NCBI RefSeq assembly: GCF_003584685.1
Contig: NZ_AP018549.1
Span: forward strand, 1,302,001-1,366,000
DNA: 64,000 bases
Direction: 5' to 3'
Source of the DNA: Lactobacillus paragasseri
GTDB lineage: Bacteria; Bacillota; Bacilli; Lactobacillales; Lactobacillaceae
The notes under the pieces were generated by a model. The model did no database searches. It saw only the letters and a list, made by a program, of their open reading frames with translations, and was not told the DNA's origin. Within the stretch, counting starts at the first letter, position 1; each line of letters starts with the position of its first letter. This document shows positions 16,960-25,852 of the stretch, in pieces. Both the position numbers and the translations under genes were made by a program.

Positions 16960-18171
16960 ATGATTGATGAAAAACTAAAAGAATTTTTCAATAAATTTCC
17001 TCATATCAAGGAAAATAAACCTTTACAAAATACTCTGAGTAAAAAAATCAACAATCTAATAAAAAAAGAAATTCAGCATGGTGCAAGTCAGGTTGAAGCA
17101 GAACAAAAAGCACTTTTAAATTTAACTGATCTAGACACTTTATTATCACAATTAAAGAATTTAGAAGAAACTGACTACAGTAAATACAATGACTTTTTTG
17201 CTAAAATCTTTGATTCAAAATTAGTTAACGAATTAAATCTCAAATTAAATCAAATTGATGAGATTCACCTTAACTACCGTTTGGGCGATATTTTGGTCTT
17301 ACCCACTAATTCATCAAACTTAATTGTGCATGACTTTATGTCTCGAGACATTGAAAATCTTCATTCAACGGTCGAAAAAGTTGGCAATGTCTTAAAAATT
17401 ACCCAAGGTCCACGTAAGCTGGTTGGAATTTTTAAAAACAAAACTTTATTATTTTTACCTAAAAATTTTACTGGTTTTCTAACAATTAGAAGTCAAAGCG
17501 GTGATGTTTATATTAATAAAGTCACAAATTATTTCCTGCTTGATGTTACTGCAGTTTCTGGAGATTTATTGTTAGCTCACTCTAAGCTTAAACGCGTCCA
17601 GGCAGACCTGAAGTCAGGTGATATTGCTGTTTCTAATACATCTGCGAATGTATTTCATATTAATGCGCATTCTGGAATTTTAACCAGCGATCATGTTTGC
17701 GCAAAAGAAGAGATTTCTTATCATACAAGCAGTGGAAACATAGATTTAGATAATATTTCTACCAAAAACTTTTTTATTGATACAAAGAGTGGAAAAATTA
17801 TTATTAATGACCTTAATAGCGAAAGAATGGATTTAGTCACTGATACAGGAAATATGAGCCTAAATAATATTAAAGGTAGCGGTGATATTAAGTCTGGAAT
17901 TGGTAAAATAAATTTATCAATTGCTGATAAATCTAACTTTAGTTTTTTAATTAAAAGCAGAGTTGGAAGTATCCGTGTAAATGTACCAAGAACAGAATTA
18001 TTTAAATTCAAAATTAATACTAAAAAAATCGGTCCTACCGATCTTCCACTCGACTCCATTATTTATGGCAATAATGAATACGATGAAATCGAAGGATACG
18101 TTGGCGATGAAAATTCAAGTAATTCACTAATAATCACAAGTGAAATCGGAAAAGTATCAATTAAAAACTAA
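16960..18171 (+). CDS. DUF4097 beta-repeat protein with helical N-terminal domain
   Basis: 403 residues. The first about 95 form a charged helical region resembling the HAAS-like head found ahead of DUF4097 domains. From about residue 110 to the end are repeating short beta strands of the pattern SGDI/SGNI/SGKI (SQSGDVYIN, KSGDIAV, SGNIDLDN, TKSGKIII, DTGNMSLN), typical of DUF4097 solenoids. No signal peptide or membrane segment, so cytosolic. Related proteins (YvlB/LiaX type) take part in envelope-stress responses, which is only a hint. Divergent from the unknown membrane protein and hydrolase genes. Confidence 0.75.
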   Translation: MIDEKLKEFFNKFPHIKENKPLQNTLSKKINNLIKKEIQHGASQVEAEQKALLNLTDLDTLLSQLKNLEETDYSKYNDFFAKIFDSKLVNELNLKLNQIDEIHLNYRLGDILVLPTNSSNLIVHDFMSRDIENLHSTVEKVGNVLKITQGPRKLVGIFKNKTLLFLPKNFTGFLTIRSQSGDVYINKVTNYFLLDVTAVSGDLLLAHSKLKRVQADLKSGDIAVSNTSANVFHINAHSGILTSDHVCAKEEISYHTSSGNIDLDNISTKNFFIDTKSGKIIINDLNSERMDLVTDTGNMSLNNIKGSGDIKSGIGKINLSIADKSNFSFLIKSRVGSIRVNVPRTELFKFKINTKKIGPTDLPLDSIIYGNNEYDEIEGYVGDENSSNSLIITSEIGKVSIKN

Positions 18172-18185
18172 AATTAAATAGCCTT

Positions 18186-18226
18186 AGAAAAAATGCTAGC
18201 AAACCTAAAATTTGCTAGCATTTTTT
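18186..18226. terminator. Bidirectional terminator
   Basis: AAAAAATGCTAGCAAA / TTTGCTAGCATTTTTT, a perfect 16-bp repeat with a 7-nt loop and U runs on both strands, between the convergent DUF4097 and crcB genes. It runs right up to the crcB stop codon. Confidence 0.9.
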
Positions 18227-18589
18227 CTAAATCATTAATCCAACTTTATATCCTGCAAAAACTAAAATTAAGCCACCGCCATAAGATAATAAAGCATAAA
18301 GAAGAAATATTTTATAATTATGGTCTTGCCAATGAGAAAGCAATTCAACATTTAATGTAGAAAAGGTCGTATAACCTCCCAGTACCCCAGTTCCAACCAA
18401 AGCATAAATAAATGGCGATAAGTTACGCGAAAAAACTAGTCCTAACAAAAATGCTCCAGTAAGATTTATTAATAAAGTGGCATAAGGAAAGTTGCTAGAC
18501 CAATGTTTTTTACCATAATTAGTAATTCCGTATCTGAGAACTGCTCCCCAAATTGCTCCAAAACCAGCTGTTACAAGTGTACTTATCAT
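18227..18589 (-). CDS. crcB: CrcB/Fluc fluoride channel, subunit 2
   Basis: 120 residues with four predicted membrane helices. Signature residues: GAVLRYGITNYG near the N terminus (Arg of helix 1), NLTGAFLLGL (conserved Asn of helix 2) and GTGVLGGYTTFSTLNVE (helix-3 break and Phe box). Fluc channels let fluoride leave the cytosol. Its ATG overlaps the end of the other crcB gene by 4 nt; paired copies usually make a heterodimer with antiparallel subunits. Controlled with its neighbours by the fluoride riboswitch upstream. Confidence 0.93.
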   Translation of the reverse strand: MISTLVTAGFGAIWGAVLRYGITNYGKKHWSSNFPYATLLINLTGAFLLGLVFSRNLSPFIYALVGTGVLGGYTTFSTLNVELLSHWQDHNYKIFLLYALLSYGGGLILVFAGYKVGLMI

Positions 18590-18975
18590 GCTCTTATTGC
18601 CAACTTTCTACCTAATATTTTTCCTGTAATCATTCCTAAATAAGCAAATAAAAATCCAATAAAGATTGAACTAAAGAAATATATCAGTGCCTGATTATTC
18701 ATTCCGTTTTCTAATTGCTTAAACGTATCCAAATGGAAACTAGAAAAGGTTGTAAATGCACCTACAAAACCTGTACTTAACCCTGTAACTAGCCAATCTC
18801 GTCCTTCTCTAAATTCAATAAAGAAATATGTTAGAAATGCTAATAAAAAGCAACCAATGATATTAGCTACAAAAGTTCCAGCCTGTGACCAAATTACATT
18901 TAAATAAGCACGTAATGCACCTCCAAAAAATGCAAATAAACTGACACTGATATAATTTTTTAACTTTTTATTCAT
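18586..18975 (-). CDS. crcB: CrcB/Fluc fluoride channel, subunit 1
   Basis: 129 residues, four predicted membrane helices. FFGGALRAYLN, VANIIGCFLLAFL and STGFVGAFTTFSSFHLD are the CrcB signature segments. A basic N terminus (MNKKLKNY) and RKLAIRA tail differ in charge from the partner, as expected for oppositely inserted subunits. Its start overlaps the HAD gene stop by 8 nt and its stop overlaps the second crcB, so the three are one transcription unit. Confidence 0.93.
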   Translation of the reverse strand: MNKKLKNYISVSLFAFFGGALRAYLNVIWSQAGTFVANIIGCFLLAFLTYFFIEFREGRDWLVTGLSTGFVGAFTTFSSFHLDTFKQLENGMNNQALIYFFSSIFIGFLFAYLGMITGKILGRKLAIRA

Positions 18976-19783
18976 TAAAAACCAACCTTCTTATTGCATA
19001 TGCAATTCCATCTTCATTATTTGTTCGAGTAACATAATTAGCTCGCTTCTTTATCTCTAATACCGCGTTTCCCATAGCCACTTTATAAAAATCTGGAACG
19101 TCAAACATAGAAATATCATTTTTTTGATCACCAAAAATCATTACTTCATCTTGTTTAAGATTAAGTTTCCGTGCCAATTCTTTCAAAGCGTTTCCTTTTG
19201 AAGCCTGCTTAGAATTAATTTCAATTAATGTTTCATCAGAGGTGGAAACATTATATTTTTCAATAACTTCTTGAGGTAAACCACGATAAACCCTTTCCAT
19301 TTCTGATGGAGCACCTGAAAACATAGCTTTTGTAAATTTTAAATCTTTTGCTATATCTTTTAACTCACAAACTTCAATTGGCATTCTAGTTAGCCAACTT
19401 TCACGCGATAAATAGTAGTTGACAAAGTGATTTAATGTAATAAACTTATCCCTTACTTCAACATGAAAGTTAGCTTTCAGTTGCTGAGCTATTTTTTCAA
19501 AAAACTGGAAATCTTGATAATTTAGTAATTCTTCAACTACCGCATTTCCTTGTGCATTCAAAACCAGAGCGCCATTAAAAGCAACAGCATATTGATTAGG
19601 ATCTTGCAGATCTAACTGATCTAAATACTCTTTAATTCCTGGAAATGGCCTCCCCGAGCAGGGAACGATTTTGATACCTGATCGAGATGCTTTTTGTAAA
19701 GCTTCCTTTGTTTCATAACTTATTTCTTGTTTATCATTCAATAAAGTTCCATCAAGATCAACGGCAATTAATTTTATCTTCAT
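18968..19783 (-). CDS. Cof-type HAD-IIB phosphatase
   Basis: 271 residues. HAD motifs: DLDGTLLND (I), CSGRP (II), Lys in ASKGNALKEL (III) and GDQKNDISMF (IV), with the C2-type cap typical of Cof/YidA sugar-phosphate phosphatases. Substrate unknown. Start ATG 19783 has RBS AGGAG 7 nt upstream. It is the first gene behind a fluoride riboswitch, followed by two crcB genes, so it should be induced by fluoride. HAD enzymes are fluoride-sensitive targets in general, which may explain the link, but that is inference. Confidence 0.88.
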   Translation of the reverse strand: MKIKLIAVDLDGTLLNDKQEISYETKEALQKASRSGIKIVPCSGRPFPGIKEYLDQLDLQDPNQYAVAFNGALVLNAQGNAVVEELLNYQDFQFFEKIAQQLKANFHVEVRDKFITLNHFVNYYLSRESWLTRMPIEVCELKDIAKDLKFTKAMFSGAPSEMERVYRGLPQEVIEKYNVSTSDETLIEINSKQASKGNALKELARKLNLKQDEVMIFGDQKNDISMFDVPDFYKVAMGNAVLEIKKRANYVTRTNNEDGIAYAIRRLVFNE

Positions 19784-19826
19784 CAATTTTCTCCTATGTA
19801 AACGTTCGCTTTCCTTTCTATTATAC

Positions 19827-19877
19827 AAAAAAAGACGACGCTACTCCCTTATTACACATAAGAAAGTAGGCGTCGTC
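19827..19877 (-). terminator. Riboswitch-controlled terminator
   Basis: GACGACGC / GCGTCGTC, a GC-rich arm extended by CTAC/GTAG pairing, then TTTTTTT in minus-strand RNA at 19827-19833. The 5' arm is the 3' strand of the fluoride aptamer (GACGACGCCTAC), so ligand binding and termination exclude each other: an ON switch. Confidence 0.9.
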
Positions 19878-19916
19878 AGATCTTAATCGGTTAAATTGGT
19901 GAACGCCATCACCTAT
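19866..19916 (-). ncRNA. Fluoride riboswitch (crcB motif)
   Basis: On the minus strand: ATAGGTGATGGCGTTCACC makes the GGTG..CACC hairpin with loop ATGGCGT; then AACC, a small GAT/ATC stem, and GACGACGCCTAC. The loop GGCG can pair with CGCC as the required pseudoknot, and TAGG with CCTA closes the structure. This matches the known crcB motif in order and key bases, and the expression platform resembles that of the Bacillus cereus example. Regulates the HAD-crcB-crcB operon. Confidence 0.94.
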
Positions 19917-19936
19917 TATAATTTAATCAAGGCAGT

Positions 19937-21292
19937 TTATTTTGAACCCATTTCTTCTTCAACGACTTTAGCCACTTCTTCACAATACTTATCAGCTAAT
20001 TCTTGTGTTGGTGCTTCAGTCATAACACGAAGTAAACTTTGAGTTCCAGATGGACGAACAAAAATCCGTCCTTCATCGCTCAATTCTTCTTCTACCTTTT
20101 TAATTGCTTCGGTAATACGCTTATGTTCTTTCCAGTCTTTTTTATCCTTAACAGGAACATTGATTAAGCGTTGTGGATATTCCTTAAAGTCGCTTAATAA
20201 TTCACTTAATGACTTACCAGTATCCTTCATTACGTATAATAAATGCAATCCGGTAAGCATTCCATCACCAGTATTATGATAGTCACTGATAATAACATGA
20301 CCAGATTGTTCACCGCCTAGATTATAACCATTAGCTCTCATTTCTTCTGAAACATAACGGTCACCAACTTGAGTTCTGACATTCTTAAGGCCACGTCTTT
20401 CTAAAGCCTTAGTAAAGCCTAAGTTACTCATCACAGTTGTAACAATCGTATCTTTCTTTAAACGGCCATGATCAGCAAGATATGAACCAATTACATACAT
20501 AATATGGTCGCCATCGACTTCGTTACCATTTTCATCAACAGCAATACAACGGTCAGCATCCCCATCAAATGCTAAGCCCAATTGAGCACCTTGCTTTACA
20601 ACTTCTTCTTGTAACTTCTTAGTATGAGTTGCACCTACATGATCATTAATATTTAAGCCATTGGGATGAGTTGCGATTGTAGTAAAATCAACGCCCATAT
20701 CAGCAAATAATCTTGAAATTAAAGCACTAGCTGCGCCGTTTGCACCATCTACAACAACTTTAATTCCGCCTAATTCTTCAGGTAAAGTATTTTCAATAAA
20801 TTGCAAGTACTTTGAAGCACCTTCGTGGTAATTCGTTACAGTACCTAAACCTTCAGCTGAAGGACGTGGAAGCTTGTCTTCTGGTGCATCAATTAATTTT
20901 TCAATTTCTTCTTCTTTAGCATCAGATAGTTTTAAGCCATCACTACCAAAGAACTTAATCCCATTATCTTCAACTGGATTATGAGAAGCTGAGATTTGAA
21001 CACCAGCATCTGCACCTTGAGCACGAACTAAGTAAGAAAGGCCTGGAGTCGTAATCACACCAACTTCTAAAACTTCAATTCCTACGGAAAGTAAACCAGA
21101 AATCAATGCATATTCTAACATTTGTCCAGAAATACGAGTATCACGCGAAACTAATACTTTAGCTCTTTCACCATCTTTTTTATCTTTGGTAAGAACATAT
21201 CCTCCATCACGACCTAATTTAAAAGCCATTTCTGGAGTTAAGCCAGCATTAGCAACTCCCCGTACACCATCTGTTCCAAAATATTTAAGCAT
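19937..21292 (-). CDS. glmM: Phosphoglucosamine mutase
   Basis: 451 residues, family length. [12 protein letters not shown] at the start, phosphoserine loop [19 protein letters not shown] (Ser about 101), metal loop DGDADRC and sugar loop LGGEQSGH are diagnostic. It converts glucosamine-6-P to glucosamine-1-P for UDP-GlcNAc and wall synthesis. ATG 21292 was chosen because the conserved MLKYFGTDG starts there; an upstream TTG lacks RBS room. Last gene of the cdaA-cdaR-glmM unit, 12 nt after the upstream stop. Confidence 0.97.
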   Translation of the reverse strand: MLKYFGTDGVRGVANAGLTPEMAFKLGRDGGYVLTKDKKDGERAKVLVSRDTRISGQMLEYALISGLLSVGIEVLEVGVITTPGLSYLVRAQGADAGVQISASHNPVEDNGIKFFGSDGLKLSDAKEEEIEKLIDAPEDKLPRPSAEGLGTVTNYHEGASKYLQFIENTLPEELGGIKVVVDGANGAASALISRLFADMGVDFTTIATHPNGLNINDHVGATHTKKLQEEVVKQGAQLGLAFDGDADRCIAVDENGNEVDGDHIMYVIGSYLADHGRLKKDTIVTTVMSNLGFTKALERRGLKNVRTQVGDRYVSEEMRANGYNLGGEQSGHVIISDYHNTGDGMLTGLHLLYVMKDTGKSLSELLSDFKEYPQRLINVPVKDKKDWKEHKRITEAIKKVEEELSDEGRIFVRPSGTQSLLRVMTEAPTQELADKYCEEVAKVVEEEMGSK

Positions 21293-21316
21293 AATTTTTA
21301 ACAACCTTTCCTTGTT

Positions 21317-22285
21317 TTATTCCTTTTTAGCAGTAGTATCAGTCACCTTTATATGAACTGGTATTACTGATGGTGAAGCCTTAACTACGCCCTTTGGTAA
21401 TTTAATTGTTACATCTCTTGTAACATCTTGATTAATGCCACTTAAATCAACCTTTAAAGGAAGAGATGTTATTTTCTTTAACGTATTCTCATCACCATAT
21501 ATCTCAACTGTTTCTTCTTTCGCGGTTAATGAATAAACATGAGTTGATGATTCATTTTTTGACGTCACGTTTATTTTAACCTTTTTTTTCGACAAGTTAA
21601 TTGGGATAGTAATGTGCGCTGTTGCTGGATCAATAGCAACATTGAGTTGATGTCCTTCTTTATCAAGTGCTACCAGCATTTCTTCACGCTCAAATGTGCT
21701 GTCTATTCCCTTTGGTAAATTTGCACGAGCTACGATACGATCAACTTGGTTAACTTCGCTCTTAGCGCCAGTAATGTTAACAACTTCTGGATCGCTCTTT
21801 GCTGTGCCAAGATTATACCCATGAGATACAGCACTCTTATTATACTCTATTTGTACAGGAAGGGTACGAGATTTTCTTTTTTGAATGTTTACGCGCACTT
21901 TACTTGGACTCACACTATAAGTTAACTGAGTACTTAAACCATTTACCTTAATTGGTACCGTATGTTCTCCAGTTTTTAAATGGCTTAAATCAATATAAAC
22001 ACGAAAATTTTGAGTATTAATAGTTGAAGTAACCAGCGCATTTGATCCTTCTAAAGTAAGATTTATTTTTTCGGGATAGCCAGTTACATAATACTTATCA
22101 GTATTAACAGAAACTTGCAGGGGAGCTTTAATTACTTGCGTCTTGGTTGCAGTTTTCAGAGTTTCCTCTCGACGTCCTTGAGTTACAAACCCCTGTTGAT
22201 TAGACGAAACATAAATGGCCAGTAAAATTGCCAATATCAATGCAACAATGCGATAGAACCAAGGTTTATCAAAAAACTTTTTCAT
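21317..22285 (-). CDS. cdaR: CdaR (YbbR-domain regulator of diadenylate cyclase)
   Basis: 322 residues: short basic N terminus, one membrane helix (YRIVALILAILLAIYVSS, about 11-28) and an extracellular part made of repeated YbbR beta domains (segments with PLQVSVNTDKYYVTGYPEKI, VNIQKRKSRTLPVQIEY, KVKINVTSKNESSTHVYSL). In related bacteria YbbR binds and tunes the diadenylate cyclase CdaA. Overlaps cdaA by 4 nt and is followed closely by glmM, whose product also interacts with CdaA in several Firmicutes. Confidence 0.92.
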   Translation of the reverse strand: MKKFFDKPWFYRIVALILAILLAIYVSSNQQGFVTQGRREETLKTATKTQVIKAPLQVSVNTDKYYVTGYPEKINLTLEGSNALVTSTINTQNFRVYIDLSHLKTGEHTVPIKVNGLSTQLTYSVSPSKVRVNIQKRKSRTLPVQIEYNKSAVSHGYNLGTAKSDPEVVNITGAKSEVNQVDRIVARANLPKGIDSTFEREEMLVALDKEGHQLNVAIDPATAHITIPINLSKKKVKINVTSKNESSTHVYSLTAKEETVEIYGDENTLKKITSLPLKVDLSGINQDVTRDVTIKLPKGVVKASPSVIPVHIKVTDTTAKKE

Positions 22286-23130
22286 TTTTTATTTGACCCC
22301 CAATTCCAAACATGATTTACAATTCGTTGATACCATTTTGGCTTCTCTTCTTCTTCCTTTGGAACTAATTGAGCATTTAAGTACTTCAAATACTCTTCTC
22401 TAGTCAAATCAAGCATAAATTGGCTATTACGAGTGATTGTTACACCACCTGTTTCTTCAGATACAACAATTGTAATTGCATCAGTAACTTCTGAAATACC
22501 CACTGCTGCCCGGTGACGAGTTCCTAGCTTTTTAGGAATCATACTATTATCTGAAAGTGGCAAATAAGCAGCAGCAACCGCGATTCGATTGTTTCTAATA
22601 ATTACTGCACCGTCATGCAATGGCGTGTTAGGAATAAAGATGTTGATTAATAACTCGCCAGTAATATCTGCATCAATCGGAATACCAGTTTCAATATAAT
22701 CTTCCAAACCAGTATTTTGCTGGATCGTAATTAAAGCCCCAATTCTTCTTTTGGACATATATTGAATCGCCTTATCTAATTCTCCAATCATTTTCTCAGC
22801 GGCCTGTTTTTCAGTCATAGTTGTGCCACCAAAAATTGGCGATCTTCCTAAATGTTCAAGTCCACGTCTAATTTCTGGTTGAAAAATAACGATTATTCCA
22901 ATTACAGACCAAGAGAGAATTTGATCAACAAAATACGTTAGGGTATGTAAGTGTAATAATCCGGCTATAATTCTAACTACGATAATTAGAGATATTCCTT
23001 TAACTAATTGAACAGCCTTGGTTCCTCTTACCAACATAATTAAGCGATAAATAATATACCAAACAATCAGAATATCAATAATGTTCATTAAATTTTGCCA
23101 AGTAAATATTTGCTCGATGTTAAATTTCAC
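22282..23130 (-). CDS. cdaA: CdaA membrane diadenylate cyclase
   Basis: 282 residues: three N-terminal membrane helices (about 20-95) and a DisA_N catalytic domain with the c-di-AMP synthase motifs DGAVIIRNN (about 168-176) and GTRHRAAVGISE (about 199-210). It makes c-di-AMP from two ATP, controlling potassium and osmotic balance and wall homeostasis. Start is GTG with RBS AGGAGGG. Neighbours cdaR and glmM are the conserved partners. A TATAAT is present just before the gene, see promoter entry. Confidence 0.96.
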   Translation of the reverse strand: MKFNIEQIFTWQNLMNIIDILIVWYIIYRLIMLVRGTKAVQLVKGISLIIVVRIIAGLLHLHTLTYFVDQILSWSVIGIIVIFQPEIRRGLEHLGRSPIFGGTTMTEKQAAEKMIGELDKAIQYMSKRRIGALITIQQNTGLEDYIETGIPIDADITGELLINIFIPNTPLHDGAVIIRNNRIAVAAAYLPLSDNSMIPKKLGTRHRAAVGISEVTDAITIVVSEETGGVTITRNSQFMLDLTREEYLKYLNAQLVPKEEEEKPKWYQRIVNHVWNWGSNKK

Positions 23131-23152
23131 TACTCATCCCTCCTAAGCCTTA

Positions 23153-23158
23153 ATTATA
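23153..23158 (-). promoter_or_regulatory. Likely cdaA promoter (-10)
   Basis: Perfect TATAAT on the minus strand, 22 nt before the cdaA GTG. A weak -35 (TCGATA) sits 16 nt upstream inside the end of potD. It lets cdaA-cdaR-glmM be expressed apart from the pot genes. Confidence 0.5.
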
Positions 23159-23172
23159 CCTAAACTACCGTC

Positions 23173-24246
23173 TTATCGACCATACATTTTAAATTCAAGA
23201 AACAGATCATTATATTCCTGAATTTTCTTAGGGCCTAAATCTTGATAAACTTGTAAATTTTTCATTGCTTGTTTACTTGGATAAAATTGCTTATCATTTT
23301 TTATCTCTTTAGGTAGTAATTTTTGAGCTTTGATATTTGGCGTTGCATAACCAATATACTCGGCATTTTGAGCAGCATTTTTTGGATCAAGCATGAAATT
23401 AATAAAAGCATATGCCCCTGCTTTATTTTTAACAGTACGGGGAATAACAAAATTATCAAACCACAAGTTTGAACCTTCTGGTGGAACCACATAATGTAAA
23501 TGTTTATTATCATTTAACATTGTCCGCGCTTCACCAGACCATGTTACACCAACAGCTGCTTCATTCTGAATCATATACATTTTTAGCTCATCAGAAATAA
23601 TAGCCTTTACATTGGGGCCTAATCCATCTAATTTAGTTTTAGCTAATTTAAGATCTAATGAATTAGTAGTATTTAATGACTTCCCCATCGACGCTAATGA
23701 TAGTCCCATAATATCTCTAGCAGAATCAACTAATAAGATATTATGACGATAATCTTTTGACCAAAGATCGTTCCAATGCTTTATCTGTCCAGGTTTTACA
23801 AACTTGTCATTATACACAATTCCTAATGTCCCCCAGAAATATGGGACTGAATAAGTATTCTTAGGATCAAATGAGTGATGCAAAAATTCACTTCCGATAT
23901 TTTTATAATTTGGAATTTTTTTTGTATCAATTTTATCAAGTAACTTAGCCTTTCGCATTTTCGAAATCATGTAATCAGAAGGAACACAAATATCGTAAGC
24001 AGTGCCTCCCTGCTTTACCTTCGTATACATAGCTTCATTCGAATCAAAGGTTTCATAAATTACATGATAGCCAGTTTGCTTTTCGAATTTTTTTATCAGC
24101 TTAGGGTCAATATAGTCGCCCCAATTATAAATAATTAGATTCTTACTATTGGCGCTAACACCACTATTATCTAGCTTCTTAGCCCAGGCCTCTAACCCCA
24201 AGCAAACTGCTAAAATAGCTAAAATTCCAATCAATAACTTTTTCAT
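23173..24246 (-). CDS. potD: Spermidine/putrescine ABC transporter, substrate-binding protein
   Basis: 357 residues. N-terminal hydrophobic segment (LLIGILAILAVCLGLEAWA) followed by mature domain starting NLIIYNWGDYIDPKLI, a strong PotD/PotF signature. Further motifs: FDSNEAMYTKVKQGG, YDICVPSDYMI and VGVTWSGEA. The hydrophobic region has a Cys (LAVC) but not a standard lipobox, so lipid anchoring is doubtful and a membrane anchor is as likely. Last gene of potABCD; start overlaps potC. Confidence 0.93.
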   Translation of the reverse strand: MKKLLIGILAILAVCLGLEAWAKKLDNSGVSANSKNLIIYNWGDYIDPKLIKKFEKQTGYHVIYETFDSNEAMYTKVKQGGTAYDICVPSDYMISKMRKAKLLDKIDTKKIPNYKNIGSEFLHHSFDPKNTYSVPYFWGTLGIVYNDKFVKPGQIKHWNDLWSKDYRHNILLVDSARDIMGLSLASMGKSLNTTNSLDLKLAKTKLDGLGPNVKAIISDELKMYMIQNEAAVGVTWSGEARTMLNDNKHLHYVVPPEGSNLWFDNFVIPRTVKNKAGAYAFINFMLDPKNAAQNAEYIGYATPNIKAQKLLPKEIKNDKQFYPSKQAMKNLQVYQDLGPKKIQEYNDLFLEFKMYGR

Positions 24247-25040
24247 TGTGCACGCCCCTTACCGATATGGGATTTGTGATTAGTAATTACATAATAAATT
24301 AATACCAAAACCATTACGAAGATAAACATTAAGGTACTTAAGGCATTGATCTCTAAATTAATCCCTTGCCGTGCGCGTGAATAAATTTCTACAGATAATG
24401 TTGAAAATCCATTTCCAGTTACAAAAAAAGTAACTGCAAAATCATCTAATGAATAAGTCAAAGCCATAAAAAAGCCAGCCAAAATTCCCGGTGTAATAGC
24501 TGGAATCATTACTTTGCTATAAACTTGCCAAGTCGAAGCACCCAAATCTCTAGCAGCATCGACTAAAGAGTAATCAAATTCTTTTAAACGCGGTAAAACC
24601 ATTAATACAACAATCGGAATTGAAAATGCGATATGACTTAATAATACTGACCCAAAGCCCAAACCAATTCCTAAAAAAGTAAAGAAGATCAAAAAACTGG
24701 CACCAATAATTACATCTGGTGAAACCATCAAAACATTATTTAATGCTAATAAAGTTTTTTGTCCTTTTTTATTCTTAGTCTGACTAATTGCAATTGCACC
24801 AAAAGTTCCAATTACTGTCGCAATCAAACTAGATAAGAGAGCTAATAAAATTGTTTCTAGAAAAATTGCTAGTAGTCGATTATCGTTAAATAAATCCTGA
24901 TAATGACTTAAAGTAAATTTTTCAAAATGATCCATATTATGACCACTTGAGAAAGAATAATATATTAAATAAAAGATGGGTAAATACATCAAAACAAGGA
25001 CAAAAGCAAAATAAATCCGAGACCATTTTATTTTTTTCAT
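24243..25040 (-). CDS. potC: Spermidine/putrescine ABC transporter permease
   Basis: 265 residues with six predicted membrane helices. The EAA loop DAARDLGASTWQVYSKVMIP (about 175-194) contacts the ATPase PotA. Strong similarity in layout to PotC/PotI permeases. Overlaps potB by 4 nt and potD by 4 nt, so the four subunits are translated together. Confidence 0.93.
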   Translation of the reverse strand: MKKIKWSRIYFAFVLVLMYLPIFYLIYYSFSSGHNMDHFEKFTLSHYQDLFNDNRLLAIFLETILLALLSSLIATVIGTFGAIAISQTKNKKGQKTLLALNNVLMVSPDVIIGASFLIFFTFLGIGLGFGSVLLSHIAFSIPIVVLMVLPRLKEFDYSLVDAARDLGASTWQVYSKVMIPAITPGILAGFFMALTYSLDDFAVTFFVTGNGFSTLSVEIYSRARQGINLEINALSTLMFIFVMVLVLIYYVITNHKSHIGKGRAQ

Positions 25041-25849
25041 AGCTTGATCTCCTTTTTACGACGATGATCAGACGAAGTAAATAGCATAACAATTACCATT
25101 AGGACTATTAATACAACCCCAATTGTCGATCCCATTGACCAATTCATTGTGGTCATAAAATATTCTTCAATTGCAGTACCAAGCGTAATTACTCTGTTTC
25201 CGCCAATTAATCTTGTCAACATGAATAAAGAGAGTGAAGGAATAAATACTGCTTGAATTCCTGACTCAACTCCAGATTTAGAAAGTGGCCATAAAACCTT
25301 CATAAATGTTTGCCACTTACTTGCACCCAAATCATAAGCTGCTTGAATTACAGCCGGATTAATATCACAAATTGCATTATAAATCGGTAAAATCATAAAT
25401 GGAATTTCAATATAAGCCGCTACAAAAATAAAAGCGAAATCAGTAAATAAAATATTTGCCGGTGCTATACCAAAAAGCTTTAAAAAGTTATTTAGCAATC
25501 CATGCTTGCCGAAAATTCCGATAAATGCATAGGCTTTTAAAAGCAAATTAATCCAAGTTGGTAAAATAATCAAAAGTAGCCAAAATTGCTGATTTTTCAT
25601 TTGACTTAAAATATATGCAATCGGATAGGAAATTAACAAGGTAATTAAGGTAATTAAAAATGCATACCAAAATGAATTTAGCGTCATTCTCAAAAAAGTT
25701 CCATTAACAAAAAATTGTTGGAAATTTTTCAAGGTAAAACCATCATCACCTTTAAAGGCATTAATAGTAATTAAAATAATCGGAGCAATAACAAATAAAC
25801 CAAGCCAAAGTACATAAGGCACAAGAAAAAATAGCCTACTCTTTTTCAT
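25037..25849 (-). CDS. potB: Spermidine/putrescine ABC transporter permease
   Basis: 270 residues with six predicted membrane helices and the EAA motif AAYDLGASKWQTFMKVLWPL (about 171-190). PotB pairs with PotC to make the membrane channel. Follows potA by 3 nt. The N terminus MKKSRLFFLVPYVLWLGLFV is a typical first helix. Confidence 0.93.
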   Translation of the reverse strand: MKKSRLFFLVPYVLWLGLFVIAPIILITINAFKGDDGFTLKNFQQFFVNGTFLRMTLNSFWYAFLITLITLLISYPIAYILSQMKNQQFWLLLIILPTWINLLLKAYAFIGIFGKHGLLNNFLKLFGIAPANILFTDFAFIFVAAYIEIPFMILPIYNAICDINPAVIQAAYDLGASKWQTFMKVLWPLSKSGVESGIQAVFIPSLSLFMLTRLIGGNRVITLGTAIEEYFMTTMNWSMGSTIGVVLIVLMVIVMLFTSSDHRRKKEIKL

Positions 25850-25852
25850 ATC

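Noticed and set aside
14437..18171. Possible genomic island (orphan lipoprotein, unknown membrane protein, DUF4097)
   Set aside because: No integrase, transposase, tRNA junction or direct repeats, and the flanks are ordinary core genes.
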